From assembly GCA_049642465.1 (NCBI GenBank), contig JBAROV010000071.1, positions 1-28,915 on the forward strand: DNA of 28,915 bases. The letters run 5' to 3'. This DNA is from CAWDPQ01 sp049642465 (GTDB lineage Bacteria; Acidobacteriota; Vicinamibacteria; Vicinamibacterales; 2-12-FULL-66-21). Of the stretch, positions 13,189 through 20,788 are shown in pieces. A program made the translations under genes and the position numbers. The notes under the pieces are model-generated. The model saw nothing but the letters and a program-made list of their open reading frames with translations, ran no database searches and had not been told where the DNA came from. The stretch's first letter is position 1. Each line of letters starts with the position of its first letter.

Positions 13189-15801
13189 CTATTCCGCGCG
13201 AAGAGCTGTCACGGCATCCACTGAGACTGCGCGTCGTGCCGGCAGCCAGGCTGCGAGGCAGGCCGCGGCGCCGAGCATCGCGACAACAGCACCGAGCGTG
13301 ACCGGATCGTGCGGGGTCGTCTGGAACAGGAAACTCTTGAGGAGGCGTGTTGCGTAGTACGTGCCGGCCAGGCCCGCGACGAGGCCGAACGCAACTGGCC
13401 ACGCAGCATCTCGGATCATTACTCCGACAACCTGCCCAGGACGTGCGCCGAAGGCGACGCGCACCCCGATCTCGCGCGTGCGGCGAGCCACCGCATAGGC
13501 CGTCATGCTGAAGATACCGACGAGTGTGAGCAGCAGTCCGAACACGCCCAGCAGCGTGAGCAGCAGCATCCGATGCCTCTGCCTCGTCACTTGTTGACTG
13601 AGTATCGCGTCGGCCGGCCGGACGCGACCCACGAGTACACGCGGCCCAACCGCCTCCGCGATCTGCTTGAGTCGATCGATCGACACTGATGCATCTTCGC
13701 GAAGTCGCATGACCATGGCCATGGCATCGAACGATCCGTCAGCCTGGTTCGGATCAGGTAGCACGTACAGCTCCGGCTCTGTGCGCCCCTGCGGACCACC
13801 GTGCCGCATGTTCGGAACGACGCCGACGATGCGCCATTGACGTGGTGTTTTGCCAGCGCTTCGGATCGTATGGCCAATGGCGTCGCCGGCGAAGTACGTC
13901 TGCGACGCAGTGGCGTTGAGGATGGCCGCCTCGCCTGTGACTCGGTCGGCGTCTTCAAAGAGACGACCTGCGAGCGGACGTACGGCCATTGCCTCGAAGT
14001 AACCCGGCAGCACCGTGCGCTGCGGACCTCCAACGGCGACGCCTGTATCTGCCTTCGCGAACCGGAACACGGCGCCGCCAGTCAGGGCCAGTTGATCGAT
14101 GGCGCCAACGGTTATTACCTCCGGGATGAGTCGCAGCCCCCGGCCGAGCGAGGCGTAATACTCACGGCGGGTTGTCGCCGTCTGATCGAGCGGCTCGACT
14201 TCGAGCGTGAGCACGTTGTCGGTGTTGAAACCGAGGTCGACGGATACGAGTCTCGCGAAGCTTCGGAGAATCAGTCCGGAGCCGGTCATGAGCACGAGCG
14301 CCAGCGCGACTTCGACGGCAATCAGCCACTGTCCGGCGCGCTTCGATAACGGCGCACCACTGCGGCCGCCCACCGCCAACATGGTGCTGATCATGCCGGG
14401 TGCACGCGAGAGCTTGAGCGCAGGCACGAGGCCGAAGAGCAGCGCTGTGAGGAATGTGAGGGCTAGCGCAAACGCGAGTACCGTCGTGTTGATCGTGGTC
14501 GGTGAATTGGCCGGCAGCGAGAGCGGAATGAGCGCGACAAGCGAGTCGAGTGACAGATAGGCAAGGAACACTCCAATCAGTGCGCCAGCCGCGGCCAAGA
14601 GCACGCTCTCGGTGAGCAGTTGCCGGACCAATCGTCCTCGTCCGGCGCCGATCGACGCGCGGATCGCCAGCTCGACGTCCCTGCTGGCACCTCGCGCGAG
14701 TGTCAGGCCCGCGACGTTGACACAGGCAATGATCAGGATCAGGCCCACGGCGAGCGAAAGCGTACGGATTGTGGTGCCGAACTGACTGGTCTCGTCGTCG
14801 TACATCGACTTGATCACGACGTGAGCGGGAAGCGTGATCGGCCCCATTGTGGACGCCGGCGTCACGGCATCGAGGGCCGCTCCGACCTGCGCGAGCGTAA
14901 CTCCTGGCCGCAACCGGGCGATCACTGGCGTCCCGGATCCACGTTTGTCGAGCGAGGCGCCAGAGAACTGCTTCGCCTGCCAGACCGCCGTTTCGCTGTA
15001 AAAACCGGCCGGCAGCACCCCGATGATCGTCACGGGCCGAGTCTGAATCCGGATGTTGCGGCCCAGCACGTTCCGATCGCCGCCAAACTCGCGTTGCCAG
15101 AACGCGTGGCCGAGCAGCGCAACAGGGAGAGCACCTTGCCGCGTGTCATCCAGCTGAATGCTCCGACCAAGAATTGGTGTGACGCCGTAGGTCTCGAGAA
15201 AGTCCTCTGACGCTTCTGCCACGATCAATCGTTGCGGGGTGGCGGTCTCAACGATCAGCGGGAGGAATCCCCTGACACGTCCCATGCCGGCATGAGAGAC
15301 GATCGTGCTGAGTGTCCGCCAAATTCGAATGTCTGCTATGGAGGGATCGTAGCGGGATGGCTTTCCCTTTTGAGGTGTTTCCTCGACGACCAGAGTCACG
15401 AGCTCCTCAGGATGTGGGTACGGCAGTGGCCGCAGGAGGGCCGCATCGATCACGCTGAACAGCGCCGTGGACACGGCGATGCCGAGCGCCAGCGTCAAGC
15501 CCGCCACGATCGAAAACGAGGGATGCTGGCCCAGTTGCCGGAGCCCGTACTTCAGGTCCTGAAGCATTGTCTCCATCACGCCTCCACCTCGCACGTCATA
15601 GCCGCGGTCCTGTATGACCGCAAGGTTTCCAAATCGGCGCAGCGCCGCTCGTTGCGCCGTGCGCGCATCCATGCCCCGTCGCACGTATTCGTCAACCCGC
15701 ATCTCAACGTGGAACTTCAGCTCCTCGCGGATGTCATCCATCGTCACGTCGCGCCTGAACAGCGCGCGCGTCCTCGCGATCGCAATTCGGATCGCGGTCA
15801 T
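13189..15801 (-). CDS. Orphan MacB/FtsX-like ABC permease (ADOP family)
   Basis: Taken from the ATG at 15801, because GGGGGAG sits at correct distance, rather than the GTG six bases earlier; 870 residues. The N-terminal cytoplasmic prefix holds DIREELKFHVEMRVDEYVRRG and RAALRRFGN (about 20-60). The first membrane helix follows (SIVAGLTLALGIAVSTALFSVI), then a MacB-type periplasmic domain, three helices with the FtsX signature (VGLILIIACVNVAGLTLARG, about 355-375), a second periplasmic domain, and a C-terminal FtsX block (AYAVARRTREIGVRVAFGAR). This is the acidobacterial duplicated orphan permease layout. No ATPase gene is nearby. It follows its PadR regulator by 105 bp, the usual pairing. Confidence 0.93.
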   Translation of the reverse strand: MTAIRIAIARTRALFRRDVTMDDIREELKFHVEMRVDEYVRRGMDARTAQRAALRRFGNLAVIQDRGYDVRGGGVMETMLQDLKYGLRQLGQHPSFSIVAGLTLALGIAVSTALFSVIDAALLRPLPYPHPEELVTLVVEETPQKGKPSRYDPSIADIRIWRTLSTIVSHAGMGRVRGFLPLIVETATPQRLIVAEASEDFLETYGVTPILGRSIQLDDTRQGALPVALLGHAFWQREFGGDRNVLGRNIRIQTRPVTIIGVLPAGFYSETAVWQAKQFSGASLDKRGSGTPVIARLRPGVTLAQVGAALDAVTPASTMGPITLPAHVVIKSMYDDETSQFGTTIRTLSLAVGLILIIACVNVAGLTLARGASRDVELAIRASIGAGRGRLVRQLLTESVLLAAAGALIGVFLAYLSLDSLVALIPLSLPANSPTTINTTVLAFALALTFLTALLFGLVPALKLSRAPGMISTMLAVGGRSGAPLSKRAGQWLIAVEVALALVLMTGSGLILRSFARLVSVDLGFNTDNVLTLEVEPLDQTATTRREYYASLGRGLRLIPEVITVGAIDQLALTGGAVFRFAKADTGVAVGGPQRTVLPGYFEAMAVRPLAGRLFEDADRVTGEAAILNATASQTYFAGDAIGHTIRSAGKTPRQWRIVGVVPNMRHGGPQGRTEPELYVLPDPNQADGSFDAMAMVMRLREDASVSIDRLKQIAEAVGPRVLVGRVRPADAILSQQVTRQRHRMLLLTLLGVFGLLLTLVGIFSMTAYAVARRTREIGVRVAFGARPGQVVGVMIRDAAWPVAFGLVAGLAGTYYATRLLKSFLFQTTPHDPVTLGAVVAMLGAAACLAAWLPARRAVSVDAVTALRAE

Positions 15802-15906
15802 TCGCACTCCCCCACACGCTCTCTCGCGCGCCGCTTCGCCGGCGCACTCCGTTCGCGTGGGCTCACTCGCGCGCTCGTTCGCCGGCCTATTCGGGTGAAG
15901 CCAGTG

Positions 15907-16239
15907 CTAACCATTGAGAACATCGGCGACAGCGGTAGTCAGACGCAGCCAGCTGGCAGTCTCGGCCTGCAGCTGCGCACGACCGCCCTTCGTGAGCCTG
16001 TAAAACCGAGCACGCCGTCCGGTGTCGGTCAGCGCCCATGCCGAAGCAAGCCAGCCGCGCTGCTCCATCCGATACAGCGCTGGATAAAGGGATCCCTCCT
16101 CAACACTCAGCACGTCATTCGACATGCGCTCGAGTCTGACGGCAATGGCATATCCATGGAGCGGCCCGTTCTCGAGGACTTTGAGAACGAGCATGTCGAG
16201 AGTGCCGTGAAGCTGGTCGCTGTTCGTTGCCCGCGGCAT
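15907..16239 (-). CDS. PadR family transcriptional regulator of the orphan permease
   Basis: A 110-residue winged-helix protein: LHGTLDMLVLKVLENGPLHG (about 10-29), YAIAVRLERMSNDVLSVEEG, the recognition element SLYPALYRMEQRGWLASAW, and the wing RRARFYRLTKGGRAQL. This is the canonical PadR type found directly before ADOP permeases in Acidobacteriota. The ATG at 16239 directly follows a small dyad, with no Shine-Dalgarno, so binding of the protein to its own leader DNA is likely to regulate it. The 99 bases between the two genes hold no strong promoter, suggesting co-transcription with the permease. Confidence 0.93.
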   Translation of the reverse strand: MPRATNSDQLHGTLDMLVLKVLENGPLHGYAIAVRLERMSNDVLSVEEGSLYPALYRMEQRGWLASAWALTDTGRRARFYRLTKGGRAQLQAETASWLRLTTAVADVLNG

Positions 16240-16240
16240 A

Positions 16241-16255
16241 CTTAGAATGCCTAAG
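16241..16255. promoter_or_regulatory. PadR operator candidate (perfect 5-bp dyad)
   Basis: CTTAG-AATGC-CTAAG, one base upstream of the start codon, is a perfect dyad, with further imperfect symmetry (TAC on one side, GTA on the other). The octamer ATGCCTAA inside it (16247-16254) also occurs in the first padR promoter (3122-3129) in the same orientation relative to the gene. In RNA it would also form a hairpin just before AUG. Confidence 0.55.
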
Positions 16256-16262
16256 GGTAGAC

Positions 16263-16291
16263 ATTTTAAGCACGAACCTTCGCCGAATCAA
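16263..16291 (-). promoter_or_regulatory. Sigma-70 promoter of padR-permease operon
   Basis: On the minus strand TTGATT (16286-16291) and TAAAAT (16263-16268) are separated by exactly 17 bp. Initiation would be near 16256-16257, immediately next to the dyad at 16241-16255, so a bound PadR would block clearance. The leader would be about 17 bases. Confidence 0.65.
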
Positions 16292-16301
16292 GCACGAGTG
16301 A

Positions 16302-16508
16302 CGAGAGTTAGCTCGACTGCGACTAGTGCTGCTGCGAACACCGGTCCTTGGCCGCGCCAGCGAACCGATGGCGATGCCGCTCGGAACACTTGCCGCGCTC
16401 CACCTGGCGACCGCGCTGATTTGGCGCGACCGCATGGGTTCGCTGCCGGCGCTGGCGACCCACGACACGACCCTCGGACAGGCCGCAGGCATTCGGATTC
16501 GAAGTGCG
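16302..16508 (+). pseudogene. C-terminal remnant of a PIN-domain (VapC-like) ribonuclease toxin
   Basis: The frame reads VLGRASEPMAMPLGTLAALH, then LATALIWRDRMGSLPALATHDTTLGQAAG. This is the C-terminal third of a PIN-domain toxin, where families read LGTLDALHLATAL and ATHD. The N-terminal half with the first catalytic acids and any antitoxin gene are absent, and the conserved Asp before ALHLA is replaced by Ala, while the ATHD Asp persists. After AAG the similarity is lost. The gene is therefore a non-functional relic lying between the padR promoter and the end of a TonB-dependent receptor gene. Confidence 0.6.
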
Positions 16509-16560
16509 CGGAATCTGAACCGGATCTTGGAACAGGCTCGAACAAAACACGTGTGCGGCG

Positions 16561-19500
16561 CTAAAAGTTGATCCTGGCGCCCAGCCGGACGACGCGCGGC
16601 GGCACGATGGCGGTCACGCGATCGAAACTCGTGAGACTCAGGTTGTTTTGCAGCCCCCTGATGGTATTGATATTCAGGGCGTTGAACACATCCGCGGTGA
16701 ACGTCACTCGTGTTTTGCCGTTGCGGAAGGTGAACGGGCGCGAAAATCCGAGGTCCAGCTCCGTGAATCCGGGCAATCGATTCGTCCCGCGCGGAAACAC
16801 TTCAAGGGTTGGCTGGGCGAGGGTCGATCTGGTGCCATTCGGGTTGAATCCACCGAATCGACCGGTCGGTCCCCTGATCGTGAGCGTGCGGATGAAGCCG
16901 TCCTGAACGTTGAGATTGCCTGCCACGTGGATTGTCCAGGGCAACTGGACCTGTCCGAGCATCTTGAACACGTATCGGATGTTCGAATTGCCGCCAGGCC
17001 GGCCATGCGTCTTATCGATATTCGTCGGGTCCGAGTACGACCCAACTGGAAGGAAGGTCGTGGCATTGCCCAGCGTGAGCGAAGTCGCCGCGCGCCATCG
17101 CTGGCTGAACCGCTTTTGCACCGACAATTCCACGCCATGGAAGGTCGTGAATTCCGGGTCGTTTCGTGTGATGGTTGTGCCCGTTTCACGGGGACATGTC
17201 TCGCACACCTGCCAATACGTCGCCGTTTGACGGCTGACCGGATCGGTATAGTCGAATGGTCCAACGTAGTTGTCAGAGGGCGGGTAGACAAAATCGATCA
17301 CGTAGTCCGAATTGCCACGGTCGTACTTCCGATAGATGTAATCGGCGCCGATTCCGAGGTTCGGCAGCAACTCATGATCGACCCCGAGAACCACCTCACG
17401 CGTTCGATTGTTCTTGAGATGGGGGTCGATTTCATTGAAGTTCGGATCGAGCTGACCGTTCGCCAGGTTGTAGCGCGCTGGCAGCGGGGGCGTGCCGCTC
17501 AGTTCATTGCCCTGCACGATGTGGTCGCCGTTGGCGTCAGACCAGCGGCTCGTATTGGTGCCGCTCGGGAAACCGAACGTCAGATTGAGCGTTCCCGTGT
17601 TGCTGCGCACTCCGGAGGTGCCAACGCCTTGCTCGAAGTACATCGCGTAGCTGGCCTTGAGCGCCGTCTTGCCGGTACCGAAGAGATCGTAGGTCGCAGA
17701 CAACCGCGGCGCGACGTCGCTGAAGTCCACCGGTGAATCGTACGCCTCCGTACACTGCGCCGCGAGGAGTGTGGGCGCCAGAGGGCTGGCTGGCACACAG
17801 CTCTCGAAGATGCGATCGTCCTGCAGATCCCACCGTACGCCCCCGGTGAGCCGCCACCGTCCGCGACTGTACGAATCCTGGGTATAAACCGAGAGGGTCG
17901 ACAACGCCGACCGGGTATGCGTGTCGCGCCTCAGGATCGCCGAGTCTGGTCCGAACACGCCGTTGCGTGTCTGGTATCGCGCGTCCGCGAACCCGCCGGT
18001 GTGGCTATAGCTGTTGCTCTGGTTCTCGCGCCACGCGACGCCGAACTTGACCGCATGATCACCACCGAGCACGCCCGAGATGAAATAGTTGCCGTCGGTC
18101 TTGACCTGCGCCTCTGGCCGCTCGAAGAAGTTCGCACTCGCTGACCTGCCAGTGACGCCCTCGTCGCGATCGACAAATCGCTGGATGTTGAAGAGGCAAT
18201 CCGCGTTGGATGGAAAGGCGCCGCCCACCGAGTAGGCGCAGTCCTTGTCATAGTCCTGAAAGTCCAGGTTGAAGAAGTTGTGGACGAACAAGTACTGATT
18301 CTCGAGCACCAGCCGGTCGGTCAGGATCCAGGTATGCTTGGCGTTCACCTGCCAACTGCCGCCGGGACTGTACTGGCGGACGGTTGCTTCCGGCAGTGTC
18401 GTTGCGCTCGCCCCGCGCGCGTTTCGAATCTTGTTCGAATTCTGATACAGCGCCTGAAACCGGTGTGACGCGTTGAGCTGGTAGTTGATTTTCGCATTCG
18501 TGTTCTTGATCAGCGTGGTGTCGGCCTTCAAACAGTCTTGATGCTCTTTGAGCTTGTCGAACGTGGCAGGCGGCGGGTTGCAGCCGGAGCGCGCCGTGTC
18601 ATAGAACCCCAGCACACCGAGGTCGATTTTCTGGTAGCCGTACGCTCCCCAGAACCAAAGACGATTCCGCTTGATTGGCCCGCCCAACTCGAAGCCGTCA
18701 TCGGTGATGAGCTTCATGGGCGACCCCGAGACGCCCGACGACGCCGTGCCGCCGCGGTTGAAGAGCGCCTCGTTGACGTTCTGTGACTGCAGGTCGTTGT
18801 TGGCGAAGAGCACGTGAGCGCTGCCCCTGAAAAAGTTGCTACCGCTCCGCGTGATCAAGTTGATGTTGATGCCGCCCGTTTGCTGCGATGCGTCAGCCGC
18901 CCCCGTTGTGATCTGGATCTCCTCGAACGCATTGAAGTCGAAATAAATCGGTGCCGCCCCTGTCGCCGCCATGTCGGTAATCGTGCCCCCATCCATGTTC
19001 CACTGCGTGTTGCCGGATCCGGCGCCGCGGAACGAGGGGCTCATCTGCTGCCCAGACGAACTGCCGGCGACATTGACGCCTGAGGGCTGGTCAGTGCTGT
19101 TCTGCATGATGATGCCTGGCGTCATGTTCATGACCTGGAACGGGTCGCGCGCAGTGGGAATGGCCTCGAGAATCTCGCGCGTGAACGTCGCGCCGGTCTT
19201 CGGCGACTTCGTATCCACAATTGGCGAATCCGCGGTCACCGTGACCTCGGCTTCTACAGCGCCAACCTCGAGTTTTGCATCGATCTGGGCGTTGGCATCC
19301 GTCGTGACGCGAACGCCCTGGCGAACGAGCGTATTGAATCCGTGGAGCTCGAACGAAATGCTGTACACGCCGATGGGAATGCTGGGAATCTGATAGCCGC
19401 CCGATGTAGCGGTCACCGCCTTCATCGGCTGAAGAAGCCCGGTACCGGAGATGATCACGGTGACGCCTGGCAGGGCGCCGCCAGTATCGTCGGTGACTTT

Positions 19501-19599
19501 CCCAAACACAGTACCTGCCGTCGCTTGGGCATAGGCAGGGCCGCTCGCTGCCACCAGAATGGCCGCAAGTAGCAGGATCGCGTGAAAGGCTCGCGTCAT
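16561..19599 (-). CDS. TonB-dependent outer-membrane receptor with carboxypeptidase-regulatory-like N-terminus
   Basis: A 1012-residue protein. Signal peptide 1-25 ends at AYAQA. A beta-sandwich domain follows (about 28-105: GTVFGKVTDDTGGALPGVTV, GYQIPSIPIGVYSISFELHGF). The plug domain (about 115-250) includes MNMTPGI, GSGNTQWNMDGGTITD and GGININLITRSGSNFFRG. A long barrel ends in VPPRVVRLGARINF with the terminal Phe expected for BAM-dependent insertion. Such Oar/SusC-like receptors import glycans or peptides; substrate is unknown and no lipoprotein partner is seen. AGGAGG precedes the ATG. The 12-residue block NALNINTIRGLQ near the end is typical. Energy would come from TonB-type proteins such as those at 994-2741. 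Confidence 0.95.
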   Translation of the reverse strand: MTRAFHAILLLAAILVAASGPAYAQATAGTVFGKVTDDTGGALPGVTVIISGTGLLQPMKAVTATSGGYQIPSIPIGVYSISFELHGFNTLVRQGVRVTTDANAQIDAKLEVGAVEAEVTVTADSPIVDTKSPKTGATFTREILEAIPTARDPFQVMNMTPGIIMQNSTDQPSGVNVAGSSSGQQMSPSFRGAGSGNTQWNMDGGTITDMAATGAAPIYFDFNAFEEIQITTGAADASQQTGGININLITRSGSNFFRGSAHVLFANNDLQSQNVNEALFNRGGTASSGVSGSPMKLITDDGFELGGPIKRNRLWFWGAYGYQKIDLGVLGFYDTARSGCNPPPATFDKLKEHQDCLKADTTLIKNTNAKINYQLNASHRFQALYQNSNKIRNARGASATTLPEATVRQYSPGGSWQVNAKHTWILTDRLVLENQYLFVHNFFNLDFQDYDKDCAYSVGGAFPSNADCLFNIQRFVDRDEGVTGRSASANFFERPEAQVKTDGNYFISGVLGGDHAVKFGVAWRENQSNSYSHTGGFADARYQTRNGVFGPDSAILRRDTHTRSALSTLSVYTQDSYSRGRWRLTGGVRWDLQDDRIFESCVPASPLAPTLLAAQCTEAYDSPVDFSDVAPRLSATYDLFGTGKTALKASYAMYFEQGVGTSGVRSNTGTLNLTFGFPSGTNTSRWSDANGDHIVQGNELSGTPPLPARYNLANGQLDPNFNEIDPHLKNNRTREVVLGVDHELLPNLGIGADYIYRKYDRGNSDYVIDFVYPPSDNYVGPFDYTDPVSRQTATYWQVCETCPRETGTTITRNDPEFTTFHGVELSVQKRFSQRWRAATSLTLGNATTFLPVGSYSDPTNIDKTHGRPGGNSNIRYVFKMLGQVQLPWTIHVAGNLNVQDGFIRTLTIRGPTGRFGGFNPNGTRSTLAQPTLEVFPRGTNRLPGFTELDLGFSRPFTFRNGKTRVTFTADVFNALNINTIRGLQNNLSLTSFDRVTAIVPPRVVRLGARINF

Positions 19600-19984
19600 C
19601 TCTACTCCTCCTGTCGAGTGACCAGGAAATGCAAACGGACCAAGGGGGGTATCGAGTCACGGGGACCCGTGTCGCGAATCAGCGCGTCGACACGCGACAC
19701 GACGAAAAAGACAACGGCTGCGCACACAACCGCGTCGCGCGTCAGTATGGAAGGGCCACCGTGTGGGCACTATCCGGCAAATGGAGGAGATTCTGCCGGG
19801 ACTATCATGAGCCTCAGCTCCTGTGCACGGCTACGGCGGGGTGGAGCTCTCCTTCATTGACAGGATGACCGTCGGTCGAGCCAAAACTCCCCGGCTCGCG
19901 CCGATGTCCACTTGTCAGGTATATTCGTGCGCGATCGCCGAAGCAACGACGAGAGGCTGCTCAGTCCTTGTCAAACCTTGAAGG
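19600..19984. other. Divergent intergenic region with a 9-bp inverted repeat
   Basis: This 385-bp gap separates the divergent receptor gene and the exported-protein gene. The arms CGTGTCGCG (19668-19676) and CGCGACACG (19693-19701) form a perfect 9-bp dyad around a 16-base centre, itself partly symmetric around GTCGAC. An additional ACGGG-GA-CCCGT dyad lies at about 19658-19669. A TTGACA occurs at 19857-19862 without a matching -10, and TATATT at 19920-19925. No gene is supported here. The dyad could be a repressor site or a leader hairpin for the receptor. Confidence 0.45.
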
Positions 19985-20722
19985 ATGGTCGTGGGTGTCG
20001 TGAAGCGTTCGATCGTGTTCGCGTTGCTCGCCGCGGTGTCGCTCGCGACGCTCGCGCTATCCACTCGGAGCGCTCGAACGGGCACGCCGCAAGATCAGCG
20101 GGCTGATTCGAAACGGCTCGTCTACGCCGATTTTGAGAGGGTCGAGGACGGCCGTCCGGTCAGCGCACGAGGCGGCCTGATTCAGTTGTACGGCTACGAA
20201 GAGAGCCGCGTCCACAAGAGCACGTTCAAGGGACTCGAGGGCAGCAACCCCCCCGCGCCTGAACTGGTCCGCATCAAGAAGGACGATCCGAATCGGGCCA
20301 TGAAGTTCGATTTCTCGTTGCTCGCGCCGAATCAATGGGCGGGTGTGACCGTGGAGATTCACGGGTTGCCAGACGCCAACGGCGTCTCCGTGCCAGACGA
20401 CGTCAGCGGGTTCAAGACGCTTTCGCTCGAGGTCTACGCGACGGGCATCCCCATTTTGCGCCTCGAGGCGATCAGCGGCGAACGCGGCAGGGACATGTCG
20501 ATGACATACCCGCAGATGACCTTCAAGGTGCTGCCGGGCCTCAACACCTATAAGGTGCCGCTCACAGGATTCGCGCAGCCAGCCTGGGTCACGGATCGGC
20601 GCGTCGACCCGAAGGACATTTTCAAGAGGCTCACCTCGATCAATCTGACGGCGTTCTGCGATCAGTGCGACGTGAACAAGCAGGGCATGGTCATCGCCGA
20701 CAATGTGATATTCGAAAAGTAG
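19985..20722 (+). CDS. Exported protein with galactose-binding-like (CBM11/CIA30-like) fold
   Basis: About 245 residues. The N-terminal KRSIVFALLAAVSLATLALS is a signal peptide. The mature part starts YADFERVEDGRPVSARGG and includes RAMKFDFSLLAPNQWAGVTV, VSGFKTLSLEVYATG and VPLTGFAQPAW, ending CDQCDVNKQGMVIADNVIFE. This pattern (opening F-ED, central K-F-F, closing IDNV-F) is that of CBM11/CIA30-type jelly-roll domains, which bind carbohydrate in bacteria. A CDQC pair near the end could form a disulfide. Start is unsure: the ATG at 19985 has AAGGA too close, while a GTG at 20000 gives a tidier signal. Divergent from one TonB receptor and convergent with the other, so a role in glycan handling is plausible. 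Confidence 0.7.
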   Translation: MVVGVVKRSIVFALLAAVSLATLALSTRSARTGTPQDQRADSKRLVYADFERVEDGRPVSARGGLIQLYGYEESRVHKSTFKGLEGSNPPAPELVRIKKDDPNRAMKFDFSLLAPNQWAGVTVEIHGLPDANGVSVPDDVSGFKTLSLEVYATGIPILRLEAISGERGRDMSMTYPQMTFKVLPGLNTYKVPLTGFAQPAWVTDRRVDPKDIFKRLTSINLTAFCDQCDVNKQGMVIADNVIFEK

Positions 20723-20730
20723 CCACGTTT

Positions 20731-20746
20731 TCGGCACGCGCGCCGA
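20731..20746. terminator. Hairpin between convergent genes
   Basis: TCGGC/GCCGA forms a five-pair stem around ACGCGC in the 66-bp gap between two convergent stop codons. On the minus strand it is followed by AAAA, on the plus strand by no T-run, but TTT precedes it. Possible weak bidirectional terminator. Confidence 0.25.
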
Positions 20747-20788
20747 CCGCGTCTTCCCGCCGAAGATGTGCGGATGCTCCCGCGCCGC

